Source: Takakia lepidozioides
Lineage: Eukaryota; Streptophyta; Takakiopsida; Takakiales; Takakiaceae
NCBI GenBank assembly: GCA_030704615.1
Contig: CM060732.1
Coordinates: forward strand, 47,473,053 to 47,537,052
Direction: 5' to 3'
DNA length: 64,000 bases
Shown here: piece by piece, positions 9,136 through 20,730 of the stretch
Numbering within the stretch: position 1 is the stretch's first letter
Layout: each line of letters begins with the position of its first letter
The notes under the pieces: generated by a model
Databases searched by the model: none
Told to the model about the DNA's origin: nothing
Seen by the model: only the letters and a program-made list of their open reading frames with translations
Made by a program: the position numbers and the translations under genes

Positions 9136-12100
9136 CTATATCTTCTTATGAAAAGATGCACGATACTCAGCGTAATTGGTGGTCTTAAAAAGAGCGGGGT
9201 GGGTTTCATCAACAAGCTCTGGAGCTGGGCCGATGATGGCATCGGCATTTGGACTCAAGAAAGTCGCCATTGACAGGCGGGTTGCACCTTGATTTGTCAC
9301 TGCCCGATGCTCCACACTGTGAAATTTGTTGTTGCTCACTATCTGACCACCAAATTAGTCCCCAACCTCGTCAGTAACAGTTCTGGAAGTACATATTGGC
9401 AGTGGTTAACAAAATGTCCACCTTAGCGGAGCCTTTAATAGAAGAAAGAGATTATTTGAAACTCAGTGGTGGGACTTCATGTGGAAAACTGCTACAGAGG
9501 TGGGCAGAGCCCTCCCACCCATAGTCCTCACAATCGTGCTGGCCACAAGCTACTTCTGCAGTTTTCCTCTACACAGGGTGCATGACAATAGAAGTACCAC
9601 AACGACTCATCTTACATCTTAGTGTAGGTACAAAGCTACAGTAGCACTTGCTAGAATTGCGATGATTCATTCTCGTCTAATTTCTATTGACGCCTTACAT
9701 TAACACTCAAAGCTATGTAACCAAACTGTCATTTGGCTGGCCCTATGACGTCGTCACATAGAACAGCAAAGGATGATTTACCTGTACTTGATCACCCAGA
9801 TTGACAACAAGGGCATTTGGCACAGGGGTAACTCCAACCCACTTGTGGTCCTTCTTCACTTGGAGCCCACCTATCTCATCTTGGTACAACACTGTCAGAA
9901 CCATTGGGTCTGAGTGAGGCCTCAAACCCAGGACTAGATCTGGCTGGGGGCATGGTGGGTAGAAGTTCAACCGTATATTCAGCATAGGATCACCGAATAC
10001 TTCCTTCAGATATGTTCGCTGTAATCCAAGCAGTAGGGAGAGAGCCTCCAGTATCCTGTATGTCAATTTCAAAATTTCGCCTCCATATTTGTCCATTACT
10101 TCCCTGCGTGTGTTTCCACGAGTCATTCAAACTATGAGATTTGCATTTTGGCAGGGTAGAAGGGGGAAAGTTGTTTTGGGGCGAAAATGAGGGTACTGAT
10201 CACAAGACAGTTTCACCTACATGGGTTGATGGACTTCCCCAAATGCAGATCACTTCCCCCCCCCACACACACTCCCCACTTTCTTGAATCTCTTGACCTT
10301 TGTTTTAGGGCTGCTTGTTGAGGACCCCACATTATTATATTCTTCCTTATCTTGCTTTCTTTTATCCCATAAGCTCTTCGAGCTTTTTGTGGACGTTAGA
10401 AAAATCCCTTAGGGCATCGGGAAGGCTTAGGGTGGACTCCCACATCCTGTGGATAGAGACTGGTAGGTGACGACCTATGCCCCGCTTGCGCTAGGAACAA
10501 CTGATAAGCCTGAAGTGAAGAACACTTCTTCTTTCATTGTCCTTTCTATTATGAGATCCTACTATGATATTCTATTGTATGTTCCATAATAGCCAATCTC
10601 GCATGGAGGTCTTCCATTATGAGGATCAGAAGTGCTTTAGCAACTTAACTGCATTAGGTGTGACTCTTAGACAATCACTGGAGCAATGGTTGTTTTTGGG
10701 ATGCTTATGGAGGGCCCCTGTCTCTTTCTTGTTTCTTGCTTCATTAAGTACCGTTTCATTTCATCTCTTCCTAGCTTCCCTCACACACTTGGGGCAAAGG
10801 TTGACATCATTGACGTGTTGGTGAGACAATAAGTGCCTAACAAATTATAGTATACAATATTTATTAGGTTTACAGTTTTGCAAAAGTCTCTTTAACCACA
10901 CACTTGACTGTTCACAGAGATTCTCACTGCAGTTGTATTTTGTATGCTAGGACAGCTATCTACGACAAACCATCATATAGACACCAACATGATCCAGCTC
11001 AGGCTTATTGGAGATGCTTATCAAGCTTAGACAAATGTATGGACATAAAGGCAATAATACCTGTATGCCTCAGGCTTGCAAGGCCACCAATCCATATTCT
11101 TGTGGGAGAGGGGAAGGAAGTAGTGGAAAAGTAGATCATGCCAATCCAGTGTTGTATTCTCCGACTGTCGAGAGTGCCGGCCATAGCCTTGTGGGACCAA
11201 CATGTTGGGGTCCATGGTCAATTTCTTCTTTTCCTCCAGGGGCAAGTCAAAGAATTGCCTGGACACCCTGTACGCCTCTTGAACCAATGACAAGGGAATT
11301 CCATGGTTGACAACCTGCACAACAGGAAGTGACTATATTAGTCCGATTTGGTTAAAGCTTGGCATCTGAGTCCTCCATCTGGAACGTTTCAGAGTACTGG
11401 AACTGCTACTCTTTCTGTATCATCATTTTTTAATATTCTTTGATATTGTCTCTCAGTCACTCAATCTGACAATTATGCTAGTAGCCAACTTATAGAGAAA
11501 AGCCGAAAATGGGCTCTTGCTGGTTGAAGTAGACCGTTGCAGTTCCATTTTTCATTCCATTCTGGGCAGTTGTATCCTTTGCCAAATGTCAGCCAACAGA
11601 ATGTACGTTGTTTGCCGTAGCATGTGTGGCCATTGACCCGCGCCCAGTTTGAGCGGAACACAAAGGGACAGAACCTATCTCTGTCAGATCTGACGTCGGT
11701 AGTTTGATTTAATTTGAACATTGATCCGGGTTTTCTAGATATCCTCTAGAAATCCCTTCACACAAGCATCAATCTGTTGTGTGTGGTTTGCCCCAATAAC
11801 TAGGCCCCAGAAGGGCATGGGCTTTTGCCTTGAGACTTTCAAAGTTGGTAAACAAAGGTACAGACACAATTCCCTTGATAGATTTGAGGAGAGCGTCTCT
11901 GTGGTGAGAGAACCCCAGACACATCAAAATGAACATTGTCTTCGAGTTGCCCCCACAACGGGCAATTGCACTCTCCCTTTCCTATCTGCTTCTGTTTGCT
12001 GTTCAAAGGTAGGCCCTTCCTACCCTGAGTTTAAATTTCAGTCTGGTGCCGAGAGTGGGTAGACCCTTGAGGTCATCCATGGTGGGGGATGAGCGGTGGT

Positions 12101-14323
12101 GAGCGGGTGAGCGGGTGAGCATGTGAGCGGCCAAATGTTTTTAAGTTTCGACATGAGAATCTAACCGAACTTGTAGGTTCGGCAAGATTTGTAGGTTCGG
12201 CACCAATAATATGGCTTCGGGTATAGGCTTGGTTTAGGTTCGGGAATAGGCTTAGGCTTGATTCTCCGGCAAACCACACAATGATCGTACAATATGTGGT
12301 TCACTGGAGAACTACATGATGCCGAACCTAATCCCGATCCAAACTCCAACCCTAACAAAATACAAAAATAAATGCTCATATGTATAAATTAATGTGAGCA
12401 TATAAATTTATTGTATCTAAAAATCTTAAATTATGCTCATATAATATTCACTTTTGATTTAATGCTCACCAAAATTTTGGTCTGATCACCTGCTCACCCA
12501 CTCACCTGCTCATTAACTATCAAAACCCATCCATGATTTCCTCCCCCATGTCACAGACTGGAAACAAGTTCAGGGAAGTTTTCTGCCTAACTTCATTTTC
12601 ATCAAACAATTTTCTGGAAACAGACATGGCTTTGGACACTACAGCCTCTAAGTCATATTTATCCAGCAGGGTCAAGACTTGGGGATCCAGATTCCTGAGA
12701 ATCTCTTCTACTCTCTTTTGCCATGACTTAGCATGTTTTCATAGAACGGTCTTGTTTCGCTTAACTTATGATATCTGGTGTGGACATGTGTTGCCACCAT
12801 CTGACCTTGAATTCATCTCGTCGGGAGCTTAAGGAGGGATGCCAAACTCACCCCGACAACTCACCACATCTTTCCCTTGATCCCACAAGACCAGAGGCGG
12901 AGCCATAGAGCATCTCTCCACACTGTGTCATAAGCCTTCTTGACATCTATGAAAAGAAACATAAGTGGCTTTCCCTTCTTTTTTCCTTCCTTGGTTCATC
13001 GATCTACACAGCCCCTGTTTTGCCGAAAGCCAGCTTGGCCTTCGTGGAAACAACCTCTAGATTCCAGATCAACCTTGAGACGAGTACTTAATACTTAAAA
13101 TAACTCTGTAAAATATCTTGCCAACAACATTGAGGAGCGTGATGCCACGGTAATTCCCCGGTTCTTCTCTGTCACCCTTCTTGTATAGATTGACATTAAT
13201 GACCCTGTCGCCAACTAAAGGGAACCATTTCAGTCTTCCAAATAAGGTTAAAGAGTAGAACTAGGGCCTCTCTCATGGGATCGCCACCGTGCTTGATAAG
13301 CTCGTTGACAATGCCATCAGGTCTACCAGCTTTATATCCGTTTAAATGCTCAATTATGTCAGCCAACAGACTCATTGAGTACGAGGAACTCTGCAGAACC
13401 CCTAGAGACATGATATCTTACTGACAAGAACATCTGACATGCACTTGAAATGTTGGTTACAAACATCAGCCGTTAATGCTGGAAATGAGGAAAAAGAGAA
13501 AAAAAAACAAACATTGTTACTTGAAAGATACAGATTGACGTCACTCTCAATCTTCTATCCTAAAGGCATCCTTATCTCGTCCATTTGCTCAGATAGAGGC
13601 ATGAGGATTTTCTGAAGATTAGTGTTAGACCATTAGAAACAGGTATTTTTAAGATTAGCATTAGAGCTGTTACTTAGAGCTTCATCGTGGTGAACTAAGT
13701 GGATACATCAAAACAACAATGTTGAATACCTCGTTCTAGGGCAACTGCTGGGGAGGGATTCAGACATAAAATTTTCAGACAGCTTGAATCAAGCCTGATA
13801 CTGAACGCCAGATCTACAATCTGCTTAGGAACGCATCCACATAATTATCAGAGCCATGTTGTCCACTAACTTCAAGGCCTTGCAATGTGAGCAGTCTAGA
13901 CGCGTGCTACCATTCAGGATATCTGGAAAACTCGGATCAATTGTTTGTTCCAAGGTAAGTCATACTACCGGCGCAGCCCTGACAAAGGTAGTTTCTTGAC
14001 CAAAATTTGAGAGAAGCCTGATCGATGGAAGCCACAAATCTATCTGCCAATGAACTAGTCTTAGCCGCAGCTTGAATGTCCGTACGCACCTGGAAAAAGC
14101 CCCATTCCTCACAAGCGCCGGCAATGGCAGCCATGGTGGCCTCCCTTCGATCGTCGTCCAAGCCTGCCAGATCAATCATAGGAATTGCATCGTTGAAGTC
14201 ATCGTGCGGTGTGATTGTGTTTCGCTCGTGCGATGAGCGGATGAAGGAGGAAGGCACAGATCCCGTGCACGATTCCGACAGGGCTTGCACATTGTACTCT
14301 TCTACATCACCTGCTACCTCCAT
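9136..14323 (-). CDS. 2-oxoglutarate/Fe(II)-dependent dioxygenase (DOXC class)
   Basis: Four exons join in frame: 14323-14090, 11314-11061, 10103-9782 and 9342-9136, giving 338 residues, the usual family size. All junctions are GT-AG. The N-terminal DIOX_N domain shows IPMIDLAGLDDDRRE and EWGFFQVVNHGIP across junction 1. The catalytic domain shows NFYPPCPQPDLVLGLRPHSD (His and Asp iron ligands), then HSVEHRAV (second His) and RLSMATF (Arg and Ser for 2OG binding). It is a soluble oxygenase of specialised metabolism, of the flavonol-synthase/SRG1-like type; substrate unknown. The start is the first in-frame ATG, since an in-frame TAG lies upstream. A TATA box lies about 230 bases upstream. Introns hold LINE pieces and a possible hAT element. 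No break is visible, so it may be functional. Confidence 0.88.
11590..12060 (-). mobile_element. LINE 3-prime fragment in dioxygenase intron 1
   Basis: On the minus strand this matches the LINE 3-prime segment at 19840-20265. It shares the stretches encoding a VDACVK-type helix and FRS.WARG.W, followed by the terminal GCCGTAGCC...TGTAC tail. It is 5-prime truncated as usual for LINE insertions. It is interrupted on its upstream side by a separate element at 12082-12527. Confidence 0.55.
12074..12535. mobile_element. Candidate small hAT-type element with 8-bp direct repeats
   Basis: CATCCATG occurs at 12074-12081 and again at 12528-12535, an 8-bp direct repeat flanking 446 bases. Just inside lie GTGAGCGGGTGAGCGGGTGA on the left and the inverted GCTCACC...CTCACC on the right. 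The extreme ends do not pair well, so the boundaries are uncertain. The interior has several AGGTTCGG motifs, shared with the block at 52450-53155. Confidence 0.4.
12860..13411 (-). mobile_element. LINE reverse transcriptase fragment in dioxygenase intron 1
   Basis: The minus strand reads AGRPDGIVNELIKHGGDPM, then NYRGITLLNVVGKIFYRVI, HEGQAGFRQNRGCVD and FIDVKKAYDTVW. These are successive blocks of non-LTR reverse transcriptase up to the first catalytic Asp region. Frames change between blocks and the YxDD part is missing. It belongs to a different LINE lineage from the element at 26.8-30.8 kb, judged by the differing motif wording. Confidence 0.7.
13905..14012 (+). mobile_element. Short LINE 3-prime fragment beside exon 1
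   Basis: ATCTGGAAAACTCGGATCAA at 13921 and the following CCAAGGTAAGTCATACTACC match the plus-strand LINE segment at about 20092-20150. Only about 90 bases are shared. It ends about 80 bases from the exon 1 donor. Confidence 0.45.
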
Positions 14324-14550
14324 ATCGAACTCGGACAAAACGACTCTCCTAACCTTGCTTAAGTCCAATGTCTAGGAACTGTACAGTGTATCTGCAGAGA
14401 GACCAAAGTGTCGGACAACACCTCCGCAGCGATCGAATAAGTTTGAAGGTAAAAAACTACTAGCGAATTTATGCCTTGAAGATGGCTTAAGCCTAGAACA
14501 TACACTAGGCTAGTGTGTGTAATATACACATGAGTGTGCACGGACTCTGC

Positions 14551-14562
14551 CTCCATTTTATA
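14551..14562 (-). promoter_or_regulatory. TATA box of the dioxygenase gene
   Basis: On the minus strand the sequence is TATAAAATGGAG, a near-ideal plant TATA box. It would place transcription start near 14525 and a 5-prime UTR of about 200 bases before the ATG at 14323. Inferred from position and consensus only. Confidence 0.55.
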
Positions 14563-14888
14563 CATTGGAACGCGGGCCCTCCGTTGTCAGCACACTTGAC
14601 CAACAACTCCTAGCGCGACATGCTAGGCCTACCCCCGCATCATCCTCATCGTCCTCGTCTCGCAACGACCTTGCACTAAAGGACTCAAACTGAAGAGGAG
14701 TTTCTCCAATGTGCCGACTCATCTCTCCAATTTTGCCACCTCGGCGGACAAAACAAAGCAAATTTGGGGCCACGGTAGTACTTGGCCCCCAATCTTCTCC
14801 ACTGGACAAAACCTAACGAAGCCTGTCAACAACTCTCTTCGCGCCTCTTTCTCTGCACCCTGTACCTTTACCATAGTAGCGTGAAGCA
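14563..14888. other. Upstream region of the dioxygenase gene; no gene seen
   Basis: No coding or repeat structure recognised. It probably contains the dioxygenase promoter. Confidence 0.4.
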
Positions 14889-15055
14889 TGAATCGAGAAG
14901 ATTTCTTTTTTAAAGAAGATGACAACGACTTTGGAAGTCAAGTTTCGTAAGGCTCTTTCAACCCCGATCACGACAGAAGAGAGAGAAGACTCCAATTGTG
15001 AAACTTGATTTCCAAAGTCGTTGTCATCTTCTTGAAAAAAGAAATCTTCTCGATT
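14889..15055. mobile_element. Fold-back element or MITE with 57-bp inverted arms
   Basis: The arm beginning GAATCGAGAAGATTTC at 14889-14946 is repeated inverted at 14999-15055 with only a few mismatches, around a spacer of about 50 bases. The RNA would form a long hairpin. No clear target duplication flanks it (GCAT against TCCT). It could be a fold-back transposon or a young hairpin RNA locus. Confidence 0.65.
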
Positions 15056-15094
15056 CTCCTTTTCCTAAAATATAACTTCTTTTGGATGGGTATA

Positions 15095-15275
15095 TATATA
15101 TATAATATAGACGCCTCCCGAAGGGAGCGTAAATTATGGTGTCTCTTCACCACAAGGGCTATTGCCTTCCAACTGAAAGGTGGACACCTTCATGACACAC
15201 CAGACCGTGGTTTGAACCCACAACCATATCCAACATGGTATATTACCACTGGGCTACATGCTGGTTGTCTTTGGA
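15095..15275 (-). mobile_element. tRNA-derived SINE
   Basis: On the minus strand an A-box region GTAGCCCAGTGGTAA (15257-15243) is followed by a B-box GGGTTCAAACC (about 15219-15209), then a body ending in a TATATA tail near 15095. The order and spacing are those of a tRNA-derived SINE. A 40-base part of its 3-prime end recurs at 39775-39800. Confidence 0.6.
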
Positions 15276-16199
15276 TGGAAATCAAGAGCAATCAGTAAGG
15301 CTGCGGGCCCGCTGTAGGAAAGGACAAAGGTGTGAGTGCCGTGAAACTGGATCACCCCTTGTGAACGTGAAGGGACGTCTTTTTTGCACCTCTTCACAAG
15401 GGGCGATTCCGCGGGGGCGCCCCTTAGGGAATATGCTATTTCGACCAATAGCGCTTCCTTAATCCACGGGGCGCTTGCAGCTGCCCATGGAACCCGGCTT
15501 TAAGATCGTAAGGTCCCGACCTTGTTGGCCTGACATTGCGCCAGTCTCCGGATAAGATCCCCCAAAATACAAAGGGAATAGACCCATAGGATTTTACGTC
15601 GCGCGTAATTCCGGCCGAGCAGAATGCCATTGACCAAGATGGCCAGGTGCTGCGTAAGGTTCCGCTGAGATATTATGCTTTTTAATAGCATGGTAAGTAC
15701 AAGGAAAAAATTACGTCAGGGCTTTATCCACGACGTTAAGGATTTTGCCTGCCTAGTATGGCGATTTGGAGGAGGATTAAAAAGTAGAATTCTAAGCCTA
15801 TTGCCACTAGCACATTATGAAACATGTTTGATTAGAACTTTCAAGCCAATGAGAGGGCAATCCTTAATGGTAGGGAATGGGCCTAAGTAAGGTCCCACCC
15901 AAGGTTCTTTTATTGGCTCCTTCCCTTAAGGAGAGACCACACATTGGTGCCAAAACCAAGAACGATCCTAATGTACCTCCCTCAGAGAAGCCTATAAAGC
16001 CACTCCCTCATATAAAACATATTTGAGAGGTGGATGAAAGGTATTTGTTATGTGGACAGAATAAAAGAAAAAGACCCAAAAGAAAAGCCCATCATAGTCG
16101 AATGAGATATAAGAGAAATGTATGAAATAAAACATATGTTTAAAAAGAGACATAATACTCATATAATATAATATAATATATGTATTATACCGAACTGAC
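15276..16199. other. Intergenic, no gene identified
   Basis: Around 15500-15690 the minus strand carries a 63-codon open frame (…LAILVNGILLGRNYARRK…) that looks like decayed element coding but matches no family I can name. Otherwise nothing is recognised. Confidence 0.3.
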
Positions 16200-16740
16200 C
16201 TAGCTGATTAGGCACTTCCGTGCCTAATAATTAGTAAAAATATAATATTATTAGGCAGATTCGTTTTTATTATTTAGGCTCCTCACCTAGGTAATTTCCA
16301 AACATTAGGCATGTGTTAGAGTCGACGGTCGACCCTGGATAAATAATGAACAATTATTTTTGACCTCCCTCAAAAACTATTGTTGAGGTCATTTTCTTTT
16401 TAGAAAAACATAATGGTCTTGAGAATAGATATTACCTCAACAATTGTTTTGACCTCCCTTCAAAACTATTGTTGAGGTAATTTTCTTTAAAAAAACATAA
16501 TGTTTGATATGTAATAAAAGAATGGCTGCAGTGAAGGCTGTATGTACTAAACCCTAAACCTTTCCAACTGTTTTTTTTGTTTTTTTGCCTATACCTAAAC
16601 ATTCCGAACAACCCTATTTCTCTTTGCTTGTGTTTTTCACAATTTTCGAGCAATTAGGCACTTCTCAGGAAATTTTTCCAAGTTTTAGGCACATTTTTCA
16701 AAAATGTTATAGATTTAATTAGGCACTTGATTTTGAATTA
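16200..16740. repeat. Region with scattered TTAGGCAC/GTGCCTAA motifs and a repeated AT-rich unit
   Basis: TTAGGCA or its inverse appears at about 16209, 16222, 16250, 16303, 16653, 16687 and 16719, including one short palindrome TTAGGCACTTCCGTGCCTAA. Between them a unit of about 87 bases with CAACAATT...TTTTGACCTCCC...TGTTGAGGT is duplicated (16345 and 16436). Subterminal motif arrays of this kind occur in DNA transposons, but ends cannot be placed. Confidence 0.4.
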
Positions 16741-17760
16741 ATTATTGCATAATAAGGTGGCTTAGTATGGTATGTTGGATTTGAAGGGTAAGGATAATGC
16801 ATGTGCACTCAAGCTATTGATTGCTAATGATTGTGAGACTTGTGAATATTCTAGCGACGACCTAAGGTCGGAAGCTAGTTTAGCGTGGAGCAGGAATAGG
16901 GTGCCCTAGTGCCACATCATCATTGCCATTGTATTTTGTGGACTTGCTGGTTGTATTTACATCAGCAGGTGGTCTTTTTCATAGCCTTAGTAACTAGATT
17001 GTAGGCAAACACCTCTTCAAGAGGATAATTGGGTCGGCAATGAGGCTTAGCTTTTGCTCTACTATGTCACAACTACATTGAGGTGGTGACTATTAGTAAT
17101 TAATAAACAGTAGCTGTATTAGATGGGGAGTGTGTCAACAACTAATTGACAAGCTCATCGCATGTCATGTTCCCAGTTTCAAGCCTACATGTCAGCAAAA
17201 TTTGGTCTTCTTGTTGTAATCCATAAGGCCAGGTTCACAATCACACCTCTGCCAGCTAATCCCTGTTGGAGTGGTAGTAGGGTTGAGTCTTCTACATTTG
17301 TCAAGTGGGGATGCTTATGTGTGTTCAGGATATGACAAATTCTATCCAAAGAACAAGAAAGATCTTCCCGAGGGCAGAAATCAGAGTCAAAGAATTGTAA
17401 GGGATGTGTAGCTTTGAAGCCTGCTGTGATGTCTCAGATTTTGGATCTTCTAACAGTACATTGAAACATGTTAAACCCTTGGTCTTAGTGTCAAGGAAAT
17501 TACCTCATAACTGCCTACTTTGCAACATGGTTTGCTACTCGAACCGTCATTGGGCAACAGCCTACACGCATCATATCCTTACATATACTAGAGGATCTGA
17601 AGCAAATGAGAATAAGCTGACCCATTCACGCCAAGATCCTTCACTCAAATGTAATGAAACAATCCCAACTACTTCATCCAGTTCCTCATCCTTGCTCTCT
17701 TTTGCCAGTTATAATAGTGCAACTCACATGACAGCTGAAATAACCAATCTTTAATGGGTA
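16741..17760. other. Intergenic, no gene identified
   Basis: A 116-codon plus-strand frame at 17404-17754 has no recognisable features beyond a serine run and lies just upstream of the FtsH relic; it is not called as a gene. Confidence 0.3.
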
Positions 17761-17761
17761 G

Positions 17762-19716
17762 CAATGCAAGAATTCTTACACACAGAATTTGGCAGTTGCA
17801 GTCACTGATTGCAACGGGTGCTGCCACAGTTGCCATTCTAACCACTCTCTCCATTGGCCGCAGCGACACCCAACAGGTATCCATCTGTCTTTCTAAGTGT
17901 TGTGGCATTCCATCAAAGAACTCCACCAAATAGTGACTACAATCTAGTTCTAAGAGTTACATGTGGAAACTACATCTTGTTGGTCGATATGAATATATGC
18001 TTAAGCTTCTATGTGCAGAGAGTAAAAATGAGCCCTTTCCAGGACATTAAGCCAAGAATGTCTCCTGCTCACTCGCATCTCCCTCTGTAAGTCAGCCCAC
18101 TTTTAATTCCCACATTCCATGTTGTCTTTCTACAAGCAGATCAACTTCCAGAGTTTAAGAACAAGCTGCTGGGGCCAAGCCTGGTTGACCGAATCGAAGT
18201 CACAAATAAAAGTCTTGCAAAGGTGTATGTCCGGCCTGGGCCTTCCCAGTCTTCCCAAGGGGCACGAGGGGGCGGTGGGTCTGATGAAATGCAGATTGAC
18301 ACCCAGCCACAGGGTAGCCATTGGGGCAGCCAGTACAAGTATTACTTCAACATTGGGAGTATTGAGTCCTTTGAGCGTAAGCTGGAGGATGCACAAGATG
18401 TGCTAGGGGTCAACCCTCATAACTATGTCCCAGTTACATGTGTCAGAAATGAGCTGGCAGCAGGAACTCCTTCGATTGGCCCCCACGATCTTGTTGATTG
18501 CAGGATATATCTACTTTACACGACGGATGCAAGGAGGATTTGGAATTGGCGGAGGATCTGGAGGGGGTGGACGTGGGATTTTCAATGTGGGCGAGGCTCA
18601 AGTGACTAAGCAAAAAGGCCAAAGATAAGGTTGGTTATGACAACTAGAAAGTTTGGGCAAGACGGGGGTATCTGCCAAGCTTGTTCATCCTAGAACATTG
18701 AAGTAATATACGATATGAAGCAAATTGAGACAAGTGGAGGGATAGCTTTTTATGGGGTTATAACTGACTACCTTGGAGGGAGGATGAAGAGACAGATCAG
18801 ACGTCATGAGGCATATGGGGGATAAGACGACTGCTCGTTGTGTTTGTATGACAATAGGAAGGAGAACAAACTTGGGTGGAGGGAAGTATTTCTAGTGAGA
18901 ACAGACTTCTTAAAAGAGGTTAAATCTCGTTGGTGGGACGACGTAGCACGTACGGTGACGAGGCCAAACAGGAAATTATGGAGTTTGTGCACTTCTTGAA
19001 GAATCCTAAAAAGTATCAAGAACTTGGTGCTAAAATCCCCAAGTGAGCTCTCCTGGTTGGTCCACCTGGCACTGGCAAAACACTCCTTGCCAAGGGTACT
19101 ACTGGTGAAGCAGGGGTTCCATTCCTCTCGATCAGTGGGTCAGATTTTATGGAAATCTTTGTAGGAGTGGGACCCTCACGCGTAAGAGACTTGTTTGCTC
19201 AAGCATGGCAGTCAAGTCCCAGTATTATCTTTATTGATGAAATTGATGCATTTGGCCGCGCCAGAGGGAGGGGTGGGTTTGCAGGAGCCAGCGATGAGAG
19301 GGAGAGCACTCTTAATCAGCTACTAGTTGAAATGGATCATGGGTTTGGAACAACTACTGGGGTGGTGGTCCTTGCTGGCACCAATAGGCCTGATATCCTG
19401 GACAAGGCACTGCTGCAACCAGGCTGTTTTGACCGTCAGATTTCAATTGATCGCCCTGACATCAATGGTCGAGAACAGATCTTTAGAATCTATCTTTAAA
19501 AACTGAAGCTTGATCAGGACCCTGTTTACTACTCGGCGTTCGCAACGAATGGCAGCTTTGACCCTTGGATTTGCAGGAGCTCATGACATTGCTATTGTGT
19601 ATGAGGCTACACTAATCTGTGCAAGGCATGAAGGGACTGTCATCACCATGGTGCATTTTGAGGCCGCGATTCATCCCCGATTGATCGAATCATTGGTGGC
19701 CCTAAGAAGAAGATGC
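17762..19716 (+). pseudogene. Mitochondrial m-AAA protease FtsH3/FtsH10-type pseudogene
   Basis: The order is kept: a transmembrane segment with a GT donor at 17881; EFKNKLLGPSLVDRIEVTNK; YFNIGSIESFERKLEDAQ; RLAPTILLIAGYIYFTRRM (second membrane segment); [39 protein letters not shown] (Walker A); [19 protein letters not shown] (Walker B); [11 protein letters not shown]. Introns are kept, so it is a duplicated, not processed, copy. Breaks: a one-base loss at 18150 (CAGGAG to CAGAG), frame changes near 18440, 18605 and 19495, and TGA at 19044-19046 where Gly is expected. The second region of homology reads QPGCFDR where the family has RPGRFDR, losing both arginines. The M41 zinc protease domain is absent; the copy ends near a LINE fragment. 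Confidence 0.88.
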
Positions 19717-19839
19717 GGGTGGGTATTTCCTCTTGCATATTTTGTCTTTTCATTGTAACGGGGAGTAGCAATACTCTCTCTCTCTCTCTTTAAACTCAGG
19801 GCGGGAAGCCTACCTTTGAACAACAAATAGAAGCAGAGA

Positions 19840-20265
19840 GGAAAGGGAGGGTGCAATTGCCTGTTGTGTGGGCAACCTGCAGACAATATTCATATTCTGA
19901 TTCATTGTCCGGGGTTCTCTCACCAGAGACATGCTCTCATCAAATCTATCAAGGGAATTGTGCTTATACCTTGTTTACCAACTTTGAAAGTCTTGAGTCT
20001 GAGCCAAAAGCCCAAGCCTTTTTGGGGCCTAGTTATTGGACAAACCACACACACCAGGTTGATGCTTGTGTAAAGGGATTTCTAGAGGATATCTGGAAAA
20101 CCCGGATCAATTGTTTATTCCAAGGTATTCTTACTACCCGCGTCAGCGCCTAACAAAGGTAGGTTCTATCCCTTTGTGTTTCGCTCAAGCTGGGCGCGGG
20201 GTCAATGGCCACAAGGCTACGGCAAAGAACGTCTTATAAGTACATTCTCTCTCTCTCTCTCTCTC
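19840..20265 (+). mobile_element. LINE 3-prime end with zf-RVT remnant
   Basis: The plus strand reads CGQPADNIHILIHCPGFSHQ, the zinc-knuckle-like zf-RVT motif near the C-terminus of plant LINE ORF2. It then carries FRSSWARGQWPQGYG and ends at a GCCACAAGGCTACGGC...TAAGTACATT tail followed by a CT microsatellite. It is 5-prime truncated and lies about 120 bases after the last recognisable FtsH codons. Related 3-prime pieces occur at 11.6, 13.9, 36.4, 42.2 and 49.6 kb. Confidence 0.6.
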
Positions 20266-20284
20266 CCCACACAAGCCTTCTCTT

Positions 20285-20650
20285 TTTTTCCCCAGAAAAG
20301 TGGTTAAATAATTGGCTTAAAAGTGGACACAAGGAGAAACAGCAATATCTGAACAATCTAACGCCAAAAACTCTGGGCTCAATATCTACCAACGTGAAAG
20401 GGCAAAAACAAGTGACAACGAGATATACAAAACCATAGAGGTGCTGAATGAAAATGGACAGCAAATGAATGTAGATTCCATACATTCAGGGGATCTTGTT
20501 GCCATCAAGTGCAACATCAAATATTGGATGAACTTCCGTCATAAAAAACACGGACTTTCGTTCCAACGCAAAGGGGTCAAATTGTTGGCCCGAGCACCAA
20601 AGGACATAGAATCTAAAGACGATAAGTGGAGCAAAAACATAGTTTGGTAG
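20285..20650 (+). other. Unassigned coding-like stretch
   Basis: With one frame change near 20390 the plus strand reads KWLNNWLKSGHKEKQQYLNN, then NEIYKTIEVLNENG and DSIHSGDLVAIKCN, up to a stop at 20648. The composition looks like real protein, but I do not recognise a family. It may be part of a decayed gene or element. Confidence 0.25.
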
Positions 20651-20730
20651 CGTAACAAACACCTGCAAACCTTTGAAACCAAATATCAATATACATCTTT
20701 ATCAAGACCATTCTTTTTATCAGTCTATCT

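Noticed and set aside
15209-15257. A tRNA gene
   Set aside because: A and B boxes are present but no cloverleaf with acceptor and anticodon stems can be drawn; a SINE explains it.
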